Part shown: positions 47,827-57,114 of the stretch, piece after piece
Layout of the letters: each line of letters starts with the position of its first letter
Position numbering within the stretch: position 1 is the stretch's first letter
Origin: Ruegeria arenilitoris
GTDB lineage: Bacteria; Pseudomonadota; Alphaproteobacteria; Rhodobacterales; Rhodobacteraceae
NCBI RefSeq assembly: GCF_013030985.1
Contig: NZ_WPYP01000009.1
Span: 124,001-188,000 of the forward strand
Reading direction: 5' to 3'
Length of the DNA: 64,000 nucleotides
The notes under the pieces: model-generated
The model's input: the letters and a program-made list of their open reading frames with translations, nothing else
What the model was told of the DNA's origin: nothing
Databases searched by the model: none
Position numbers and translations under genes: made by a program

Positions 47827-49424
47827 ATTCCTTCGGGCCAACTGAGTTTGGTATCCAATTGAATCGTCTCCGATTGACCCGGCGCCAGCTCCAGTTCCCA
47901 CGCCAGAATGCCGCGCCGGTTGTCTACGTTTTCTTCGCTTGGCTTCGGCTGGGCGGTCCAGGTGATCTCAAGATCGTCCTGTTCGGAAAAAGGCACACGG
48001 TCCAAAATGCGGAGCGGCCACGTTTCGCCTGTCAGATTCTCAATCTTGATCTGTGCGCGTTCCTGACTTTGATTGGAGCGCGAGATCAGGCCAACATCGC
48101 CCCGGCTACGCCCTAGGATGTTGCGCGTGACGGTCAGGGCGTAAAGCGGGCCAAATCCCATCTCAACCTCTGCCTTTGGGCCAATGCTTGCAGTGCTGTC
48201 AGTCGCCACCAGCACCCCGTCGACCCGCCATCTGGCAAAGTTGGCGGACAGCAACATCTGGTCATACGGATTGGTGAAACGTGCCGTGCGATACGCCGTT
48301 TCATCGTGAAGTGGGTTGGCCAGCGCAAACAGCTCTACTGATTGGGCCATGTCGTCTAGGGCGAACTCGGCGATTGCTGGCCCGCTGGTGATCGAGATCG
48401 GTTCGGGCAAAGTGTAGGTAATGCCGGTGCCCTGAACGGATGCGGGATCGGGTGCAAAGCGGGCAACTTCCTCTACTACCACTGGGGCTTCGAAAACCGG
48501 TTCCTCAAGATTTGCAACGTATTCGCTGATTGACCTGCGCTGGGGAAAGATATGCGATGCGCTGTTTTGCCCAGTGGGTTGCAGGGTCGAAACGCTCAGC
48601 CTGACGTCTTGCCAGTTCTCACCGGTTTCCTGTGACACCAGAACACTTCGGTCGATTCGAATTTCCGGTGCGTCACCGGTGATCAGGTTGAAATCGTATC
48701 CGGGTTGCCATTCGGCGCTGTAAAAATCGATATAAGACAGGGAAATCGCACCCTCGGACGCCGCTTCGGCAATGACGTCCACGGCGATGAACAGTCGCTC
48801 GTCTGTTTCTGGCAGCAAGGCAGCCAGATCGATGCGTGCTGCATCCAGTTGGGTTTCCAGTTCGATCAGATTCTCTTCGATTTTGCGGGCTTCGATTTCG
48901 GCGGTTTGCGCGGTGTTTTCGGCGTTCAGAGATTCCTCACCGACCATTTGCGCAATGCCGCGCAGGTTTTCGGCATCTGATCCGGCCAGACCCTCGTTCC
49001 TGCCCAGATTGGACAGGAATGCGATTTTGTGACGGGCCGCCTCGGCCCTGAGCCGCGCCGTTTCGGCTCTGTCCTCTACCGCCGTGATCTGGCTTTCGAT
49101 ATCGGTCACGCGATCCTCGGCCTGTTTGACCTCATCGCTGACGTAGTCATGCCAGGGCACATCGTCCCCGCGAACAATAAGCGCGGATCGGCTGAGCCCA
49201 TCGGCCTGAACCTGCATCGTTGCCAATTGGGTATCCGGGTCGCTGGCGGGAACGCCCAACAAGACAAGTCGATGTGTTCCTGCGGGGATCGAGTAAGTTC
49301 CTGTTCGAAGAACTTCGACGCCTTGCGGGTATACTGTCACTTCGCTGACTTTGGTGTCGATTGTGAAGGTTTCGGCAGACAGCAACGTCGGCGCAAGCGC
49401 CAACAAGTAAAACAGGTTTTTCAT
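47814..49424 (-). CDS. DUF4139/DUF4140 protein (mucoidy-inhibitor MuiA-like)
   Basis: A 536-residue exported protein. A signal peptide (MKNLFYLLALAPTLLSAE) starts at 49424. The DUF4140-type N-terminal domain (VSEVTVYPQGVEVLRTGTYSIPAGTH, by position about 24-50) precedes a coiled-coil segment (about 100-200, rich in Glu/Ala/Arg). The DUF4139 domain follows from about 225 (ISLSYIDFYSAEWQPGYDFNL). The C-terminal GTNs are replaced by a short GMELH tail that overlaps the asd-like repeat. Function unknown; relatives have been linked to exopolysaccharide and to envelope integrity. Less GC-rich than its neighbours, which fits acquisition. Confidence 0.88.
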   Translation of the reverse strand: MKNLFYLLALAPTLLSAETFTIDTKVSEVTVYPQGVEVLRTGTYSIPAGTHRLVLLGVPASDPDTQLATMQVQADGLSRSALIVRGDDVPWHDYVSDEVKQAEDRVTDIESQITAVEDRAETARLRAEAARHKIAFLSNLGRNEGLAGSDAENLRGIAQMVGEESLNAENTAQTAEIEARKIEENLIELETQLDAARIDLAALLPETDERLFIAVDVIAEAASEGAISLSYIDFYSAEWQPGYDFNLITGDAPEIRIDRSVLVSQETGENWQDVRLSVSTLQPTGQNSASHIFPQRRSISEYVANLEEPVFEAPVVVEEVARFAPDPASVQGTGITYTLPEPISITSGPAIAEFALDDMAQSVELFALANPLHDETAYRTARFTNPYDQMLLSANFARWRVDGVLVATDSTASIGPKAEVEMGFGPLYALTVTRNILGRSRGDVGLISRSNQSQERAQIKIENLTGETWPLRILDRVPFSEQDDLEITWTAQPKPSEENVDNRRGILAWELELAPGQSETIQLDTKLSWPEGMELH

Positions 49425-49485
49425 AAGTGCTCGCAGAGAAAAGGTTCCGGCTACCCGCAAAGGTTGCAGGCGCTTCATTTCACTA

Positions 49486-49525
49486 CAAGAAAAAGAAAAA
49501 GGGCCACCCGAATTTGGTGGCCCTT
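49486..49525 (-). terminator. Terminator downstream of asd
   Basis: GGGCCACC (49501-49508) pairs with GGTGGCCC (49516-49523); on the minus strand the stem is followed by TTTTTCTTTTTC. It lies 24 bases after the asd stop. Confidence 0.85.
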
Positions 49526-49548
49526 GTGGCATTTCAGTTGGAAGGGGT

Positions 49549-50571
49549 TCAGCCCTTTTTCAGAACCTCACGGCCCAGCAGTTCAGCGATCTGCACTGCG
49601 TTCAAGGCGGCACCCTTGCGCAGGTTGTCCGAGACGCACCACAGGTTGATGCCGTTTTCAACGGTCGAGTCCTGACGGATGCGGCTGATGAACGTGGCGA
49701 AATCGCCCGCGCATTCGATGGGCGAGACGTAGCCGCCAGGTTCGCGCTTGTCGATTACCATAATGCCCGGTGCCTCGCGCAGGATGTCGCGGGCTTCGTC
49801 TTCGTCCAGGAATTCCTCGAACTCGATATTCACGGCCTCGGAATGGCCGACGAAGACCGGAACGCGGACGCAGGTTGCGGTGACCTTGATCGACGGATCG
49901 ATGATCTTCTTGGTCTCGACAACCATCTTCCACTCTTCCTTGGTCGAGCCGTCTTCCATGAAGACGTCGATCTGCGGAATGACGTTGAAGGCGATCTGTT
50001 TCTGGAACTTGTTCGGCGGAACGTCCGTTGTGGGGTTGTAGACCGCTTTGGTCTGATCCCACAGTTCGTCCATGCCGTCTTTGCCAGCACCCGAAACCGA
50101 CTGATAGGTCGACACGACAACGCGCTTGATCTTGGCGCGGTCGTGCAGCGGCTTCAGCGCGACAACCATCTGCGCGGTCGAGCAGTTGGGGTTGGCGATG
50201 ATATTCTTGTTTTTGTAGTCGTGAATCGCCTGCGGGTTACATTCCGGTACGATCAGAGGAATCTCCGGGTCATAGCGATAGAGCGACGAGTTATCGATCA
50301 CTACGCAACCGGCCTCGGCCGCCTTGGGGGCATAGACCTTGGTTGCGTCCGAGCCGATGGCGAACAGCGCCATGTCCCAGCCGGTGAAGTCGAAGGTGTC
50401 GATGTCCTGGGTAGTCAGTGTCTTGTCGCCAAAGCTAACTTCTGTGCCCAGCGAACGACGGCTTGCCAGAGCGGCAATTTCATCGACCGGGAACTGGCGT
50501 TCCGCCAGGATGTTCAGCATTTCGCGGCCCACGTTACCCGTGGCGCCGGCGACAACGACGCGATAGCCCAT
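49549..50571 (-). CDS. asd: Aspartate-semialdehyde dehydrogenase
   Basis: A 340-residue NADPH-dependent enzyme converting aspartyl-phosphate to aspartate semialdehyde for lysine/diaminopimelate, threonine and methionine. The nucleotide motif VAGATGNVGREML is at the N-terminus, and the catalytic Cys sits in NPNCSTAQMV (near residue 128). QIAFNVIPQIDVF and the VPVFVGHSEAVNIEFE substrate segment follow. It has its own terminator. A diverged copy of its last 21 codons lies 1.8 kb downstream, on the far side of the DUF4139 gene. Confidence 0.97.
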   Translation of the reverse strand: MGYRVVVAGATGNVGREMLNILAERQFPVDEIAALASRRSLGTEVSFGDKTLTTQDIDTFDFTGWDMALFAIGSDATKVYAPKAAEAGCVVIDNSSLYRYDPEIPLIVPECNPQAIHDYKNKNIIANPNCSTAQMVVALKPLHDRAKIKRVVVSTYQSVSGAGKDGMDELWDQTKAVYNPTTDVPPNKFQKQIAFNVIPQIDVFMEDGSTKEEWKMVVETKKIIDPSIKVTATCVRVPVFVGHSEAVNIEFEEFLDEDEARDILREAPGIMVIDKREPGGYVSPIECAGDFATFISRIRQDSTVENGINLWCVSDNLRKGAALNAVQIAELLGREVLKKG

Positions 50572-50682
50572 TTCATGTCTCCAAAGTTAAGGACGCGCGT
50601 TCATAGCTGCGTTGCGGCAAAGAAAAAAGGGTTTTCGGGGGTTATTTGCCGCAATGACGCCGATTTTACGCGGCAGATGGCG

Positions 50683-51717
50683 TCAGGCGTCGTTCAGAAG
50701 CCTCTCGTAGAGGGCCACAAGGGTTTTGGCCTCACCGTTGATGTCGAAATTCTGTTCGACATGGGCGCGGGCGGCGACGCTGGATTGCGTCAGGGAATCG
50801 CGGCTCGCCAGCATTTCAGCGGCGGCATCGGCCAGGGCAGGGATATCACCGGGTTCGACCACACGGCCCAGCGACGGGTCGGTGACGATCTCGGAAAACG
50901 CACCGACGTCGGTAGCCACAACCGGCACGCCGCAGGCCATCGCCTCGAGCGGAGTAAGCCCGAACCCTTCCCACCGTTGCGGGGCGATGAACAGGTCCAG
51001 CACCTGATACCACTCGGCGATCTGGTCGACGGTCACTTCGGGTTTGAACAGGATGCGGTCGGACAGGCCCGCCTTGGCGACCTTGTCTTTCAGCTCGGCC
51101 AGAAAGCCGGTGTGTTTCTCGGTGGCGCGGCCCATGACGATGCCGTGCACGTCGTCAAAGCGGCCACACAGGTCGATCATCGCATCAACGAAGGCGTCGG
51201 TGCCTTTCTGGTGGCGAATGCGGCCATAGCAGCCCAGCAACAGGCCTTCGGGCAGGCCCAGCTCCGCCCGAACTGCGGTTTTATCCTTGGGCGGAGTGAA
51301 ATCCTGCAGGTTGATGCCATGCATGATCACCTGCGCGTCCCGCTCCAGATACCCGGCCGTCTTGCGCGAGGTGGCGACCACCGCGTCCATCTTCTCGATC
51401 AACCATTTGGTGTAACCGGTATGGGCCCGTTGCGAGGCGCTGGTGAACAGCAGTTTCAGCTTCAGTCGCAGGATGTTGCGCAGGAACAGGCCCAGCAGCA
51501 TCTCGGTATTGCGGCGGGCGTGCCAGACACGCAGGGTTTTGCGCGACAGAAAGGGTAGGCGGCCCAGTGGGATATGCGGGATGTCCGATGGCAGGCCCGG
51601 CCCCGTTGCGGCGATGTCGATCCACTGCACCTGCAGCGGCACCAGCCGGGCAATCGTCGCGGTCACGCCCGAAAGCCGGCGTTTGAGATTGGGGGCAATG
51701 ACGCGCGGGTCGGACAT
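50683..51717 (-). CDS. Glycosyltransferase family 4 (LpcC-like LPS core transferase)
   Basis: A 344-residue GT-B glycosyltransferase, cytosolic and probably membrane-associated. MSDPRVIAPNLKRRLSGVTATI starts at the ATG 51715-51717; the frame is open much further (to 52110), but that overlaps the MFS gene. YGRIRHQKGTDAFVDAM starts the donor domain and PQRWEGFGLTPLEAMACGVPVVATDVGAF carries the EX7E motif (Glu in WEGFGLTPLEAM). Homologues in alphaproteobacteria add mannose to the KDO core. The acceptor here is inferred. Confidence 0.85.
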   Translation of the reverse strand: MSDPRVIAPNLKRRLSGVTATIARLVPLQVQWIDIAATGPGLPSDIPHIPLGRLPFLSRKTLRVWHARRNTEMLLGLFLRNILRLKLKLLFTSASQRAHTGYTKWLIEKMDAVVATSRKTAGYLERDAQVIMHGINLQDFTPPKDKTAVRAELGLPEGLLLGCYGRIRHQKGTDAFVDAMIDLCGRFDDVHGIVMGRATEKHTGFLAELKDKVAKAGLSDRILFKPEVTVDQIAEWYQVLDLFIAPQRWEGFGLTPLEAMACGVPVVATDVGAFSEIVTDPSLGRVVEPGDIPALADAAAEMLASRDSLTQSSVAARAHVEQNFDINGEAKTLVALYERLLNDA

Positions 51718-51740
51718 GGGCTCTCCTGACGGTTCCAGCG

Positions 51741-52913
51741 TCAGTCGACGCTGTCGCGGCTGAATAGATAGATCACGCAACCAATGGCAAGCGCGACCGC
51801 GAAAAAGCCGAATATCGCTGTGTAGGGCGCGGTCGGGCTGATGTCCACCGTGGCAGCATGGATGCGCCCCGTGACGAATTGCGCAATGCCAACACCACCT
51901 ATGCCAAAGAGGTTCAACAGGGTCATGCCACGCCCCACCAGATGCGGGGCCACAAAGGCGCGGCCATGCGCCATGATGACCGGAAAGCTGGCCCCCATGA
52001 AGCCGATCACTGCCATCAGAACCACCGACAGCCAGACCGCGTTGTCGATCCACAGGCACAGCAGCACCAGCGCCACCGTGCCCAGCGCGTTGCCGCCGAA
52101 GATCACCCATTTCCGTGTGCCCAGCATCCTGTCAAGCGGGCCATAGGCAAAGGTGCCCGCAATCATCGCCGCCCCCATGAACAGTGTCGCCGTGCCGATC
52201 TGAGTGGTGCTGAGGGCGAAGATATCGCTCAGGTAAGGCCCGGCCCACAACCCACGCGTGGCCGCCGCGGGTGCATAGGCCACCAGCATCAGCGGCAGAA
52301 TCGCCCACAAAGCGGGTTCTTTCAGCAGGTCCAGCACAGACCCCCGGTGCTCGGTCTCAACCCGTTTGGGGTCATGCACCGTGATCCAGATGCCCAGCGC
52401 AATGGCGCCCGAGAACAGCGCCAGCACCCACATCGTTGCGCGCCACCCCATCAGCTCGACCGCCAACGCGGTGGGGTAGGAGGCCACCAGATTGCCCACC
52501 GAGCCCACGCCCAGCATCACCGCTGCCAGCGTCGCAAACCGTGCAGGTGGGTACTCGCGTGCAAAAATGTAATACGACGCCATCAGCACCGGAGAGCACC
52601 CGACCCCGATCAGTCCCATCGCGATGGCAATATGAAACGGCGTGCTGGCCACGGCGAACAGTGCCGCACCGCCCGCGCCGCCGACCATTAGCAACACCGC
52701 TGCTGTCAGGCGCGGCCCGATCTGATCCAGCGCCCAGCCCACCGGCAACTGCATGGCGGCAAAGACCAGAAACCAAAGCCCCGAGGCAAAGGCCAGATCC
52801 TCGGGCGTGGCACCGATATCGCGGCCCAGATCAACGCTCAGCACCGCCAGAAAGGCGCGAAAGAACTGGCTGAGCACATAGCCCAGGCACAAGACCGCCA
52901 GACCTGCTTTCAT
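51741..52913 (-). CDS. MFS transporter
   Basis: A 390-residue, 12-helix major facilitator. LWFLVFAAMQLPVGWALDQIGPR (by position about 48-70) includes the loop 2-3 motif region, and GVGCSPVLMASYYIFAREYPPARFATLAA follows. The ATG at 52911-52913 is 9 bases after GGAGGAAGGG; the upstream frame to 52970 lacks a signal. The substrate is unknown. It is divergent from the DUF3095 gene and runs into the glycosyltransferase gene on the same strand, 23 bases apart. Confidence 0.85.
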   Translation of the reverse strand: MKAGLAVLCLGYVLSQFFRAFLAVLSVDLGRDIGATPEDLAFASGLWFLVFAAMQLPVGWALDQIGPRLTAAVLLMVGGAGGAALFAVASTPFHIAIAMGLIGVGCSPVLMASYYIFAREYPPARFATLAAVMLGVGSVGNLVASYPTALAVELMGWRATMWVLALFSGAIALGIWITVHDPKRVETEHRGSVLDLLKEPALWAILPLMLVAYAPAAATRGLWAGPYLSDIFALSTTQIGTATLFMGAAMIAGTFAYGPLDRMLGTRKWVIFGGNALGTVALVLLCLWIDNAVWLSVVLMAVIGFMGASFPVIMAHGRAFVAPHLVGRGMTLLNLFGIGGVGIAQFVTGRIHAATVDISPTAPYTAIFGFFAVALAIGCVIYLFSRDSVD

Positions 52914-53054
52914 GAACTGCCCTTCCTCCCCAAGATTTGCGAAAATGCTTGGCACGTCCCGGTGCGCCACACAAGCTTGTGTGCTATACTGTTTTCACCG
53001 GACAGCGTTCACATTCGGGCTATCTATTGCGATACCCATCACCCCGAGGTGCCG

Positions 53055-54197
53055 ATGAAAGACGCACAGGCCGCCTTTTATGACAGCCTTCCCCGACAGC
53101 GGGACTTCACCAGCCTGGCGCAGCCAGCGCGGTTTACGCCCGTGCCAAGCGACTGGGCGCTGGGCGTGGCCGATATCGTCGATTCCACCGGTGAGATCGC
53201 GAGGGGTCGCTACAAGACCGTCAACATGGTGGGCGCGGCAGTGATCTCAGCCATGATCAACGCGCTGAAAGGGCAGGAGTTTCCCTATGTCTTCGGCGGC
53301 GATGGCGCAGGCTTTGCCATCCCCGCAAGCGCCGTGGATACCGCCCGTACAGTACTGGCCGAATTGCGGCGTTGGGCTGATGAAGAGTTTGGGATCACGC
53401 TGCGTGGCGCGTTGGTGCCGGTGTCCGAAATCCGTTCGGCAGGCCGGGATTTGCGGGTGGCGCGCTATGCGCCCTCGGACGGGGTGGATTACGCGATGTT
53501 CTCGGGCGGTGGGCTGGTTTGGGCCGAAGCACGGATGAAAGCTGGCGCGTTCGAGGTGCCGCCCTCTGAGCCGGGCGCGCTGCCTGATCTGACCGGCCTG
53601 TCCTGCCGCTGGTCCAACAGCAAGGCGCGCCACGGTCAGATCGTCTCGGTAGTGATCCAGCCAACGCAGAAAGCGACCGAGAGCGATTTTGCCGATCTGG
53701 CGCGGTCGGTTCTGACCGCCTCGGAACGGTTGGAGCGTGCAGGCCACCCGGTGCCGGAAAACGGCCCGCCAATCAGCTGGCCACCGCCGGATGTCGAGTT
53801 GGACGCCCGTGTCTCGCGGGCGGGGCGCAATCTGTTTGGGCAAAGGATCAAGCTGTTGGGGCAGAACCTGCTGATTGCGCTGTTGTTCAAGACCGGTAAA
53901 CGGTTGGGCGAGTTCGACCCGGGACACTACAAACACATGGTCAGCCGCAACGCGGATTTCCGCAAGTTCGATGACGGGTTGAAGATGACGCTGGATTGCG
54001 ATCCGGCCACGCTCAAGCAAATCAGGATCATGCTGGAGCAGGCGCGCGAACAGGGCAAGGTCCGCTTTGGGTTGCACGCACAGGACGAGGCGATGATGAC
54101 CTGCTTTGTGCCCTCGGCCATGCGGGACGACCATGTGCATTTCGTCGACGGAGCCTCGGGCGGGTATGCGCAGGCCGCCGCCGCGATGCAGGGTTAG
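53055..54197 (+). CDS. DUF3095 protein, nucleotide-cyclase-like
   Basis: A 380-residue cytosolic protein of the DUF3095 family. The N-terminal half resembles a class III cyclase/GGDEF catalytic fold: GVADIVDSTGEIARGRYKTVNMVGAAVI carries a metal-type Asp pair (VADIVDST near residue 43), then FPYVFGGDGAGFAIP (near 78) looks like the beta-hairpin of the active site. The remainder (about 190-380) is specific to the family. Whether it makes a cyclic nucleotide is not known. The start at 53055 is chosen from the family-like MKDAQAAFYDSLP; the frame to 52962 overlaps the intergenic promoter region. Confidence 0.78.
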   Translation: MKDAQAAFYDSLPRQRDFTSLAQPARFTPVPSDWALGVADIVDSTGEIARGRYKTVNMVGAAVISAMINALKGQEFPYVFGGDGAGFAIPASAVDTARTVLAELRRWADEEFGITLRGALVPVSEIRSAGRDLRVARYAPSDGVDYAMFSGGGLVWAEARMKAGAFEVPPSEPGALPDLTGLSCRWSNSKARHGQIVSVVIQPTQKATESDFADLARSVLTASERLERAGHPVPENGPPISWPPPDVELDARVSRAGRNLFGQRIKLLGQNLLIALLFKTGKRLGEFDPGHYKHMVSRNADFRKFDDGLKMTLDCDPATLKQIRIMLEQAREQGKVRFGLHAQDEAMMTCFVPSAMRDDHVHFVDGASGGYAQAAAAMQG

Positions 54198-54201
54198 CGC
54201 G

Positions 54202-54972
54202 CTATTTTGCCTTCCATTGCGCCGCCAGCGCCCGTGCGGCTTGTGTCAGCAGCATCACGTCGATCCCCACTGCCAGAAATTGCGCGCCCATCTCAAGATA
54301 GGCCTGGCTGGCCTCGTCATTGGTGCCCAGAATGCCGGGTGCTTTGCCCGCGGCTTTGATCCGCGTGATGGCATCGGCGATGGTGGCACGCACCTCGGGG
54401 GCGGCGCTGTTGCCCTGAAACCCCATATCGGTAGACAAATCCGCCGGGCCGATGAACACGCCATCGACGCCTTCGACCTGCAGAATATCGTCCAGTGCCG
54501 CCATCCCGGCGCGGTTTTCGACCTGCACCAGCAGGCAAATCTGCTCATCGGCGGTCTGAATGTACTCCGTGACCGAGCCATAGCCCGTGGCCCGCGCCGC
54601 CCCGGCACCGACACCGCGCAGCCCTTCGGGCGGATAGCGGCAGGCCCGCACCAGTTCGCGTGCTTGTTCGGCGCTGTTGACCATGGGCACCAGAATGGTC
54701 TGCGCGCCGATATCCAACACCATCTTGATCAGCGCCGTGTCACCCACCGGTACCCGAACCACCGGATGCGAGGGGCTGGCGGCCAGCGCCATCAACTGAT
54801 CCCGCAATGATCGGATGTCATTCGGCGCGTGTTCCCCATCGATCACCAGCCAGTCGAATCCGGCGGTGCCCATGATCTCGGCCGCGACAGGTTCGGCGAA
54901 ACTGCTCCAACAGCCGATCAATCGTTCGCCTTTGATTAGAGCCTGTTTGAACGTATTTTTGGGCGCAGCCAT
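54202..54972 (-). CDS. HpcH/HpaI family aldolase
   Basis: A 256-residue TIM-barrel, metal-dependent class II pyruvate aldolase of the HpaI (2,4-dihydroxyhept-2-ene-1,7-dioate aldolase) type. The motifs GFDWLVIDGEHAPND, VPMVNSAEQARELVRACRYPPEGLRG, QVENRAGMAALDDI (metal Glu) and GVFIGPADLSTDMGFQGN (metal Asp) are all present. The start is the ATG at 54972. It is convergent with the DUF3095 gene and lies 10 bases behind the PLP decarboxylase on the same strand. HpaR lies close by, but the exact substrate is not determinable. Confidence 0.9.
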   Translation of the reverse strand: MAAPKNTFKQALIKGERLIGCWSSFAEPVAAEIMGTAGFDWLVIDGEHAPNDIRSLRDQLMALAASPSHPVVRVPVGDTALIKMVLDIGAQTILVPMVNSAEQARELVRACRYPPEGLRGVGAGAARATGYGSVTEYIQTADEQICLLVQVENRAGMAALDDILQVEGVDGVFIGPADLSTDMGFQGNSAAPEVRATIADAITRIKAAGKAPGILGTNDEASQAYLEMGAQFLAVGIDVMLLTQAARALAAQWKAK

Positions 54973-54982
54973 TTGGGAACCT

Positions 54983-56395
54983 CTAGGTGAGTGAGCGGGC
55001 GATTTCGGTGATGACATCATAGGCCATGCGGACGTCATACTCGGTGGTTTCGAACTGACCGGCCTGAAAGCGGATCACCAGATCGCCATCGACACGGGTC
55101 TGGGTCAGATAGATGCGGCCATCATCGTTGATCGCATTGACCAGCCGCAGGTTCAGATCGTCCAGATCCGTTTGCCCATCGGGTATATAGCGGAAAGTCC
55201 ACAGCGACCACATCGGCGGGGTGACAATCTGGAAATCCGGTGCGGCCGCCAGCCGGTCATGCAGGTCCACGGACCAGTTCACATGGTTGCGCAGCCGTTC
55301 GCGCAGTCCCTCTAACCCATACGCCCGCAGCACGAACCACAGTTTCAGCGCCCGGAACCGACGGCCCAGGGGCACCGACCATTCCGAATAGTTTATGATC
55401 CCATCCTTGCCGTGCGTCTTGAGGTATTCGGGGCTGATCGCCAGCGTCTGCACCAGATCGTCGGGGTTTTTCAGGAAATGTGCGCAGCAGTCGAACTGCA
55501 CGCCCAACCATTTATGCGGGTTGAACACGATGCTGTCAGCTTGCGCGATCCCGGGCCAATAGTGGCGGTATTCCGGACAGATCATCGCCGATCCCGCCCA
55601 GGCCGCGTCCACATGGGAATACAGCCCGTATTTCTGCGCGATCTTCAGGCATTCATCCACCGGATCGGTCGCCCCGGTGCCGGTCCCTCCGACACATAGA
55701 ATGACGCCCGCGGGTTGCAAACCAGAGTCTAAATCGGTCTGAATCGCCGTTTCCAGCGCCTCGGGGTCCATGCCGCGCCAGTCTCCCTTGATCGGGATGC
55801 GCACCAGGTTGTCCTGTCCGACCCCGGCCACCCAGATGGCGCGATCCACCGAGGTATGTACTTCGGCCGAGCAATAGACGCGCAGTGGCTTCTGCCCGAA
55901 CAACCCCTGCTGGTTTCCCTGCCAGTTCAACGCCTTTTCCCGCATGGTCAGCACCGCCGCCAGCGTCGCCGAAGAGGCAGAATCCTGAATGACGCCGGCA
56001 AACCCCTCGGGCAGGTCCAGGGCCTGACGCAGCCAGTCCATCATCTGCGTTTCCATCTCGGTCGCGGCGGGTGAGGTCTGCCACAACATGCATTGCGGTG
56101 CGATAGCACTGGTCAGAAACTCGGCCAGAACCGAAGGGGGCGACGTGTTGGCATTGAAGTAAGCAAAGAACCGGGGGTGTTGCCAATGGGTGATCCCAGG
56201 CATCACGATATCTTCGAAATCGCGAAAGATATCCTCCATTGCCTGCGCCTGTTCCGGTGGATGGGCGGGCAGGACGTCCAGAATCTCGCCCGGTTCGGTC
56301 CGGGCACGCACCGGTTTGTCACCAACGGTCAGGTGGTAATCCTGCGCCCATTCAGAAATTCGCTTGCCCCAGTCGGAGAACTCATCCCACTTCAT
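54983..56395 (-). CDS. PLP-dependent group II (aromatic-L-amino-acid type) decarboxylase
   Basis: A 470-residue fold type I PLP enzyme. The cofactor lysine is in IVFNPHKWLGVQFDC (near residue 294). The acidic partner and substrate loops GVIQDSASSATLAAVLTMREKAL, YCSAEVHTSVDRAIWVAGVG and HVDAAWAGSAMICPEYRHY are typical of tryptophan/DOPA/tyrosine decarboxylases. It would release CO2 from an aromatic amino acid. It is divergent from hpaR, and the aldolase follows on the same strand, suggesting an aromatic-compound context. Confidence 0.9.
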   Translation of the reverse strand: MKWDEFSDWGKRISEWAQDYHLTVGDKPVRARTEPGEILDVLPAHPPEQAQAMEDIFRDFEDIVMPGITHWQHPRFFAYFNANTSPPSVLAEFLTSAIAPQCMLWQTSPAATEMETQMMDWLRQALDLPEGFAGVIQDSASSATLAAVLTMREKALNWQGNQQGLFGQKPLRVYCSAEVHTSVDRAIWVAGVGQDNLVRIPIKGDWRGMDPEALETAIQTDLDSGLQPAGVILCVGGTGTGATDPVDECLKIAQKYGLYSHVDAAWAGSAMICPEYRHYWPGIAQADSIVFNPHKWLGVQFDCCAHFLKNPDDLVQTLAISPEYLKTHGKDGIINYSEWSVPLGRRFRALKLWFVLRAYGLEGLRERLRNHVNWSVDLHDRLAAAPDFQIVTPPMWSLWTFRYIPDGQTDLDDLNLRLVNAINDDGRIYLTQTRVDGDLVIRFQAGQFETTEYDVRMAYDVITEIARSLT

Positions 56396-56632
56396 TTCAG
56401 ACCTCGTTTTTGTCCGGTGCGCGCCTTGTCTGGTCCGGCTTTACTCTGCCGACAGTGATGGGCATCTGCGGCCGAAGGTCAACGATCTTTCGATCCTGCG
56501 TCCTGCCAAAAGCTCTGAACACAGGAAAGTGCACACTTTTGATCAGAGTCTAATTAAGGCTAAACGCGCAAAAACAGCCAGAAAAAGTGTTGCGCCCGTT
56601 GCAGAGCAGCCGGAATTCGGCGACAATTTCCT

Positions 56633-57067
56633 ATGACCAATGAAGTACCATTGACGTCACGTTCATTGCCCATTGCATTACTTCGGGCCAGAGAACGGGT
56701 CATGGGGCCCATTCGCAAGATGCTGGCGGATGTCGGTGTAACCGAACAGCAATGGCGCGTGCTTCGCGTCCTGGACGAGGAAGGCCCGCAAGAGCCGACC
56801 CATATTGCGGACCGGGCCTGCCTGTTGTTGCCCAGCCTCACCCGCATTCTGCAAAAGCTCGAGGCCAAGGGGCTGATCCGCAGGGAAATCCACCCGGACG
56901 ACAAGCGCAGGCAGATCGTCGATATCTCAGCCAAGGGAAAGCAGATTATCCACGACAACATTCAGGTGACGGTCCATCTGGCCGAAGATCTGCGTACCAA
57001 GCTGGGCCCGGAGCGGCACGAGGCGCTGTTGGACCTGTTGAATGAACTGCGCAATCTGGAAGCGTGA
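56633..57067 (+). CDS. hpaR: MarR-family regulator HpaR
   Basis: A 144-residue winged-helix repressor of the homoprotocatechuate operon regulator group. SLPIALLRARERVMGPIRKML at the N-terminus and GVTEQQWRVLRVLDEEGPQEPTHIADRACLLLPSLTRILQKLEAKGLIRRE (by position about 34-84) form the HTH and wing. It is divergent from the decarboxylase/aldolase pair, the likely targets. A strong inverted repeat just after its stop may act as a terminator. Confidence 0.88.
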   Translation: MTNEVPLTSRSLPIALLRARERVMGPIRKMLADVGVTEQQWRVLRVLDEEGPQEPTHIADRACLLLPSLTRILQKLEAKGLIRREIHPDDKRRQIVDISAKGKQIIHDNIQVTVHLAEDLRTKLGPERHEALLDLLNELRNLEA

Positions 57068-57081
57068 CGCCCACATACGAA

Positions 57082-57114
57082 CCCCGCCGGAGGTAGGCAT
57101 TCTCTCCGGCGGGG
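57082..57114. terminator. Strong hairpin downstream of hpaR
   Basis: Perfect 11-bp arms CCCCGCCGGAG (57082-57092) and CTCCGGCGGGG (57104-57114) with an 11-base loop, 15 bases after the hpaR stop. There is no U-run, so termination is likely but the mode is unsure. Confidence 0.55.

Noticed and set aside
49843..51558. 571-codon plus-strand frame across asd and the glycosyltransferase gene
   Set aside because: It crosses two well-supported genes and shows no domain.
50683..52110. Longer 475-residue version of the glycosyltransferase
   Set aside because: The extra 131 residues read antisense-like, Gly/Arg/His-rich text over the MFS gene; the ATG at 51717 gives the family start.
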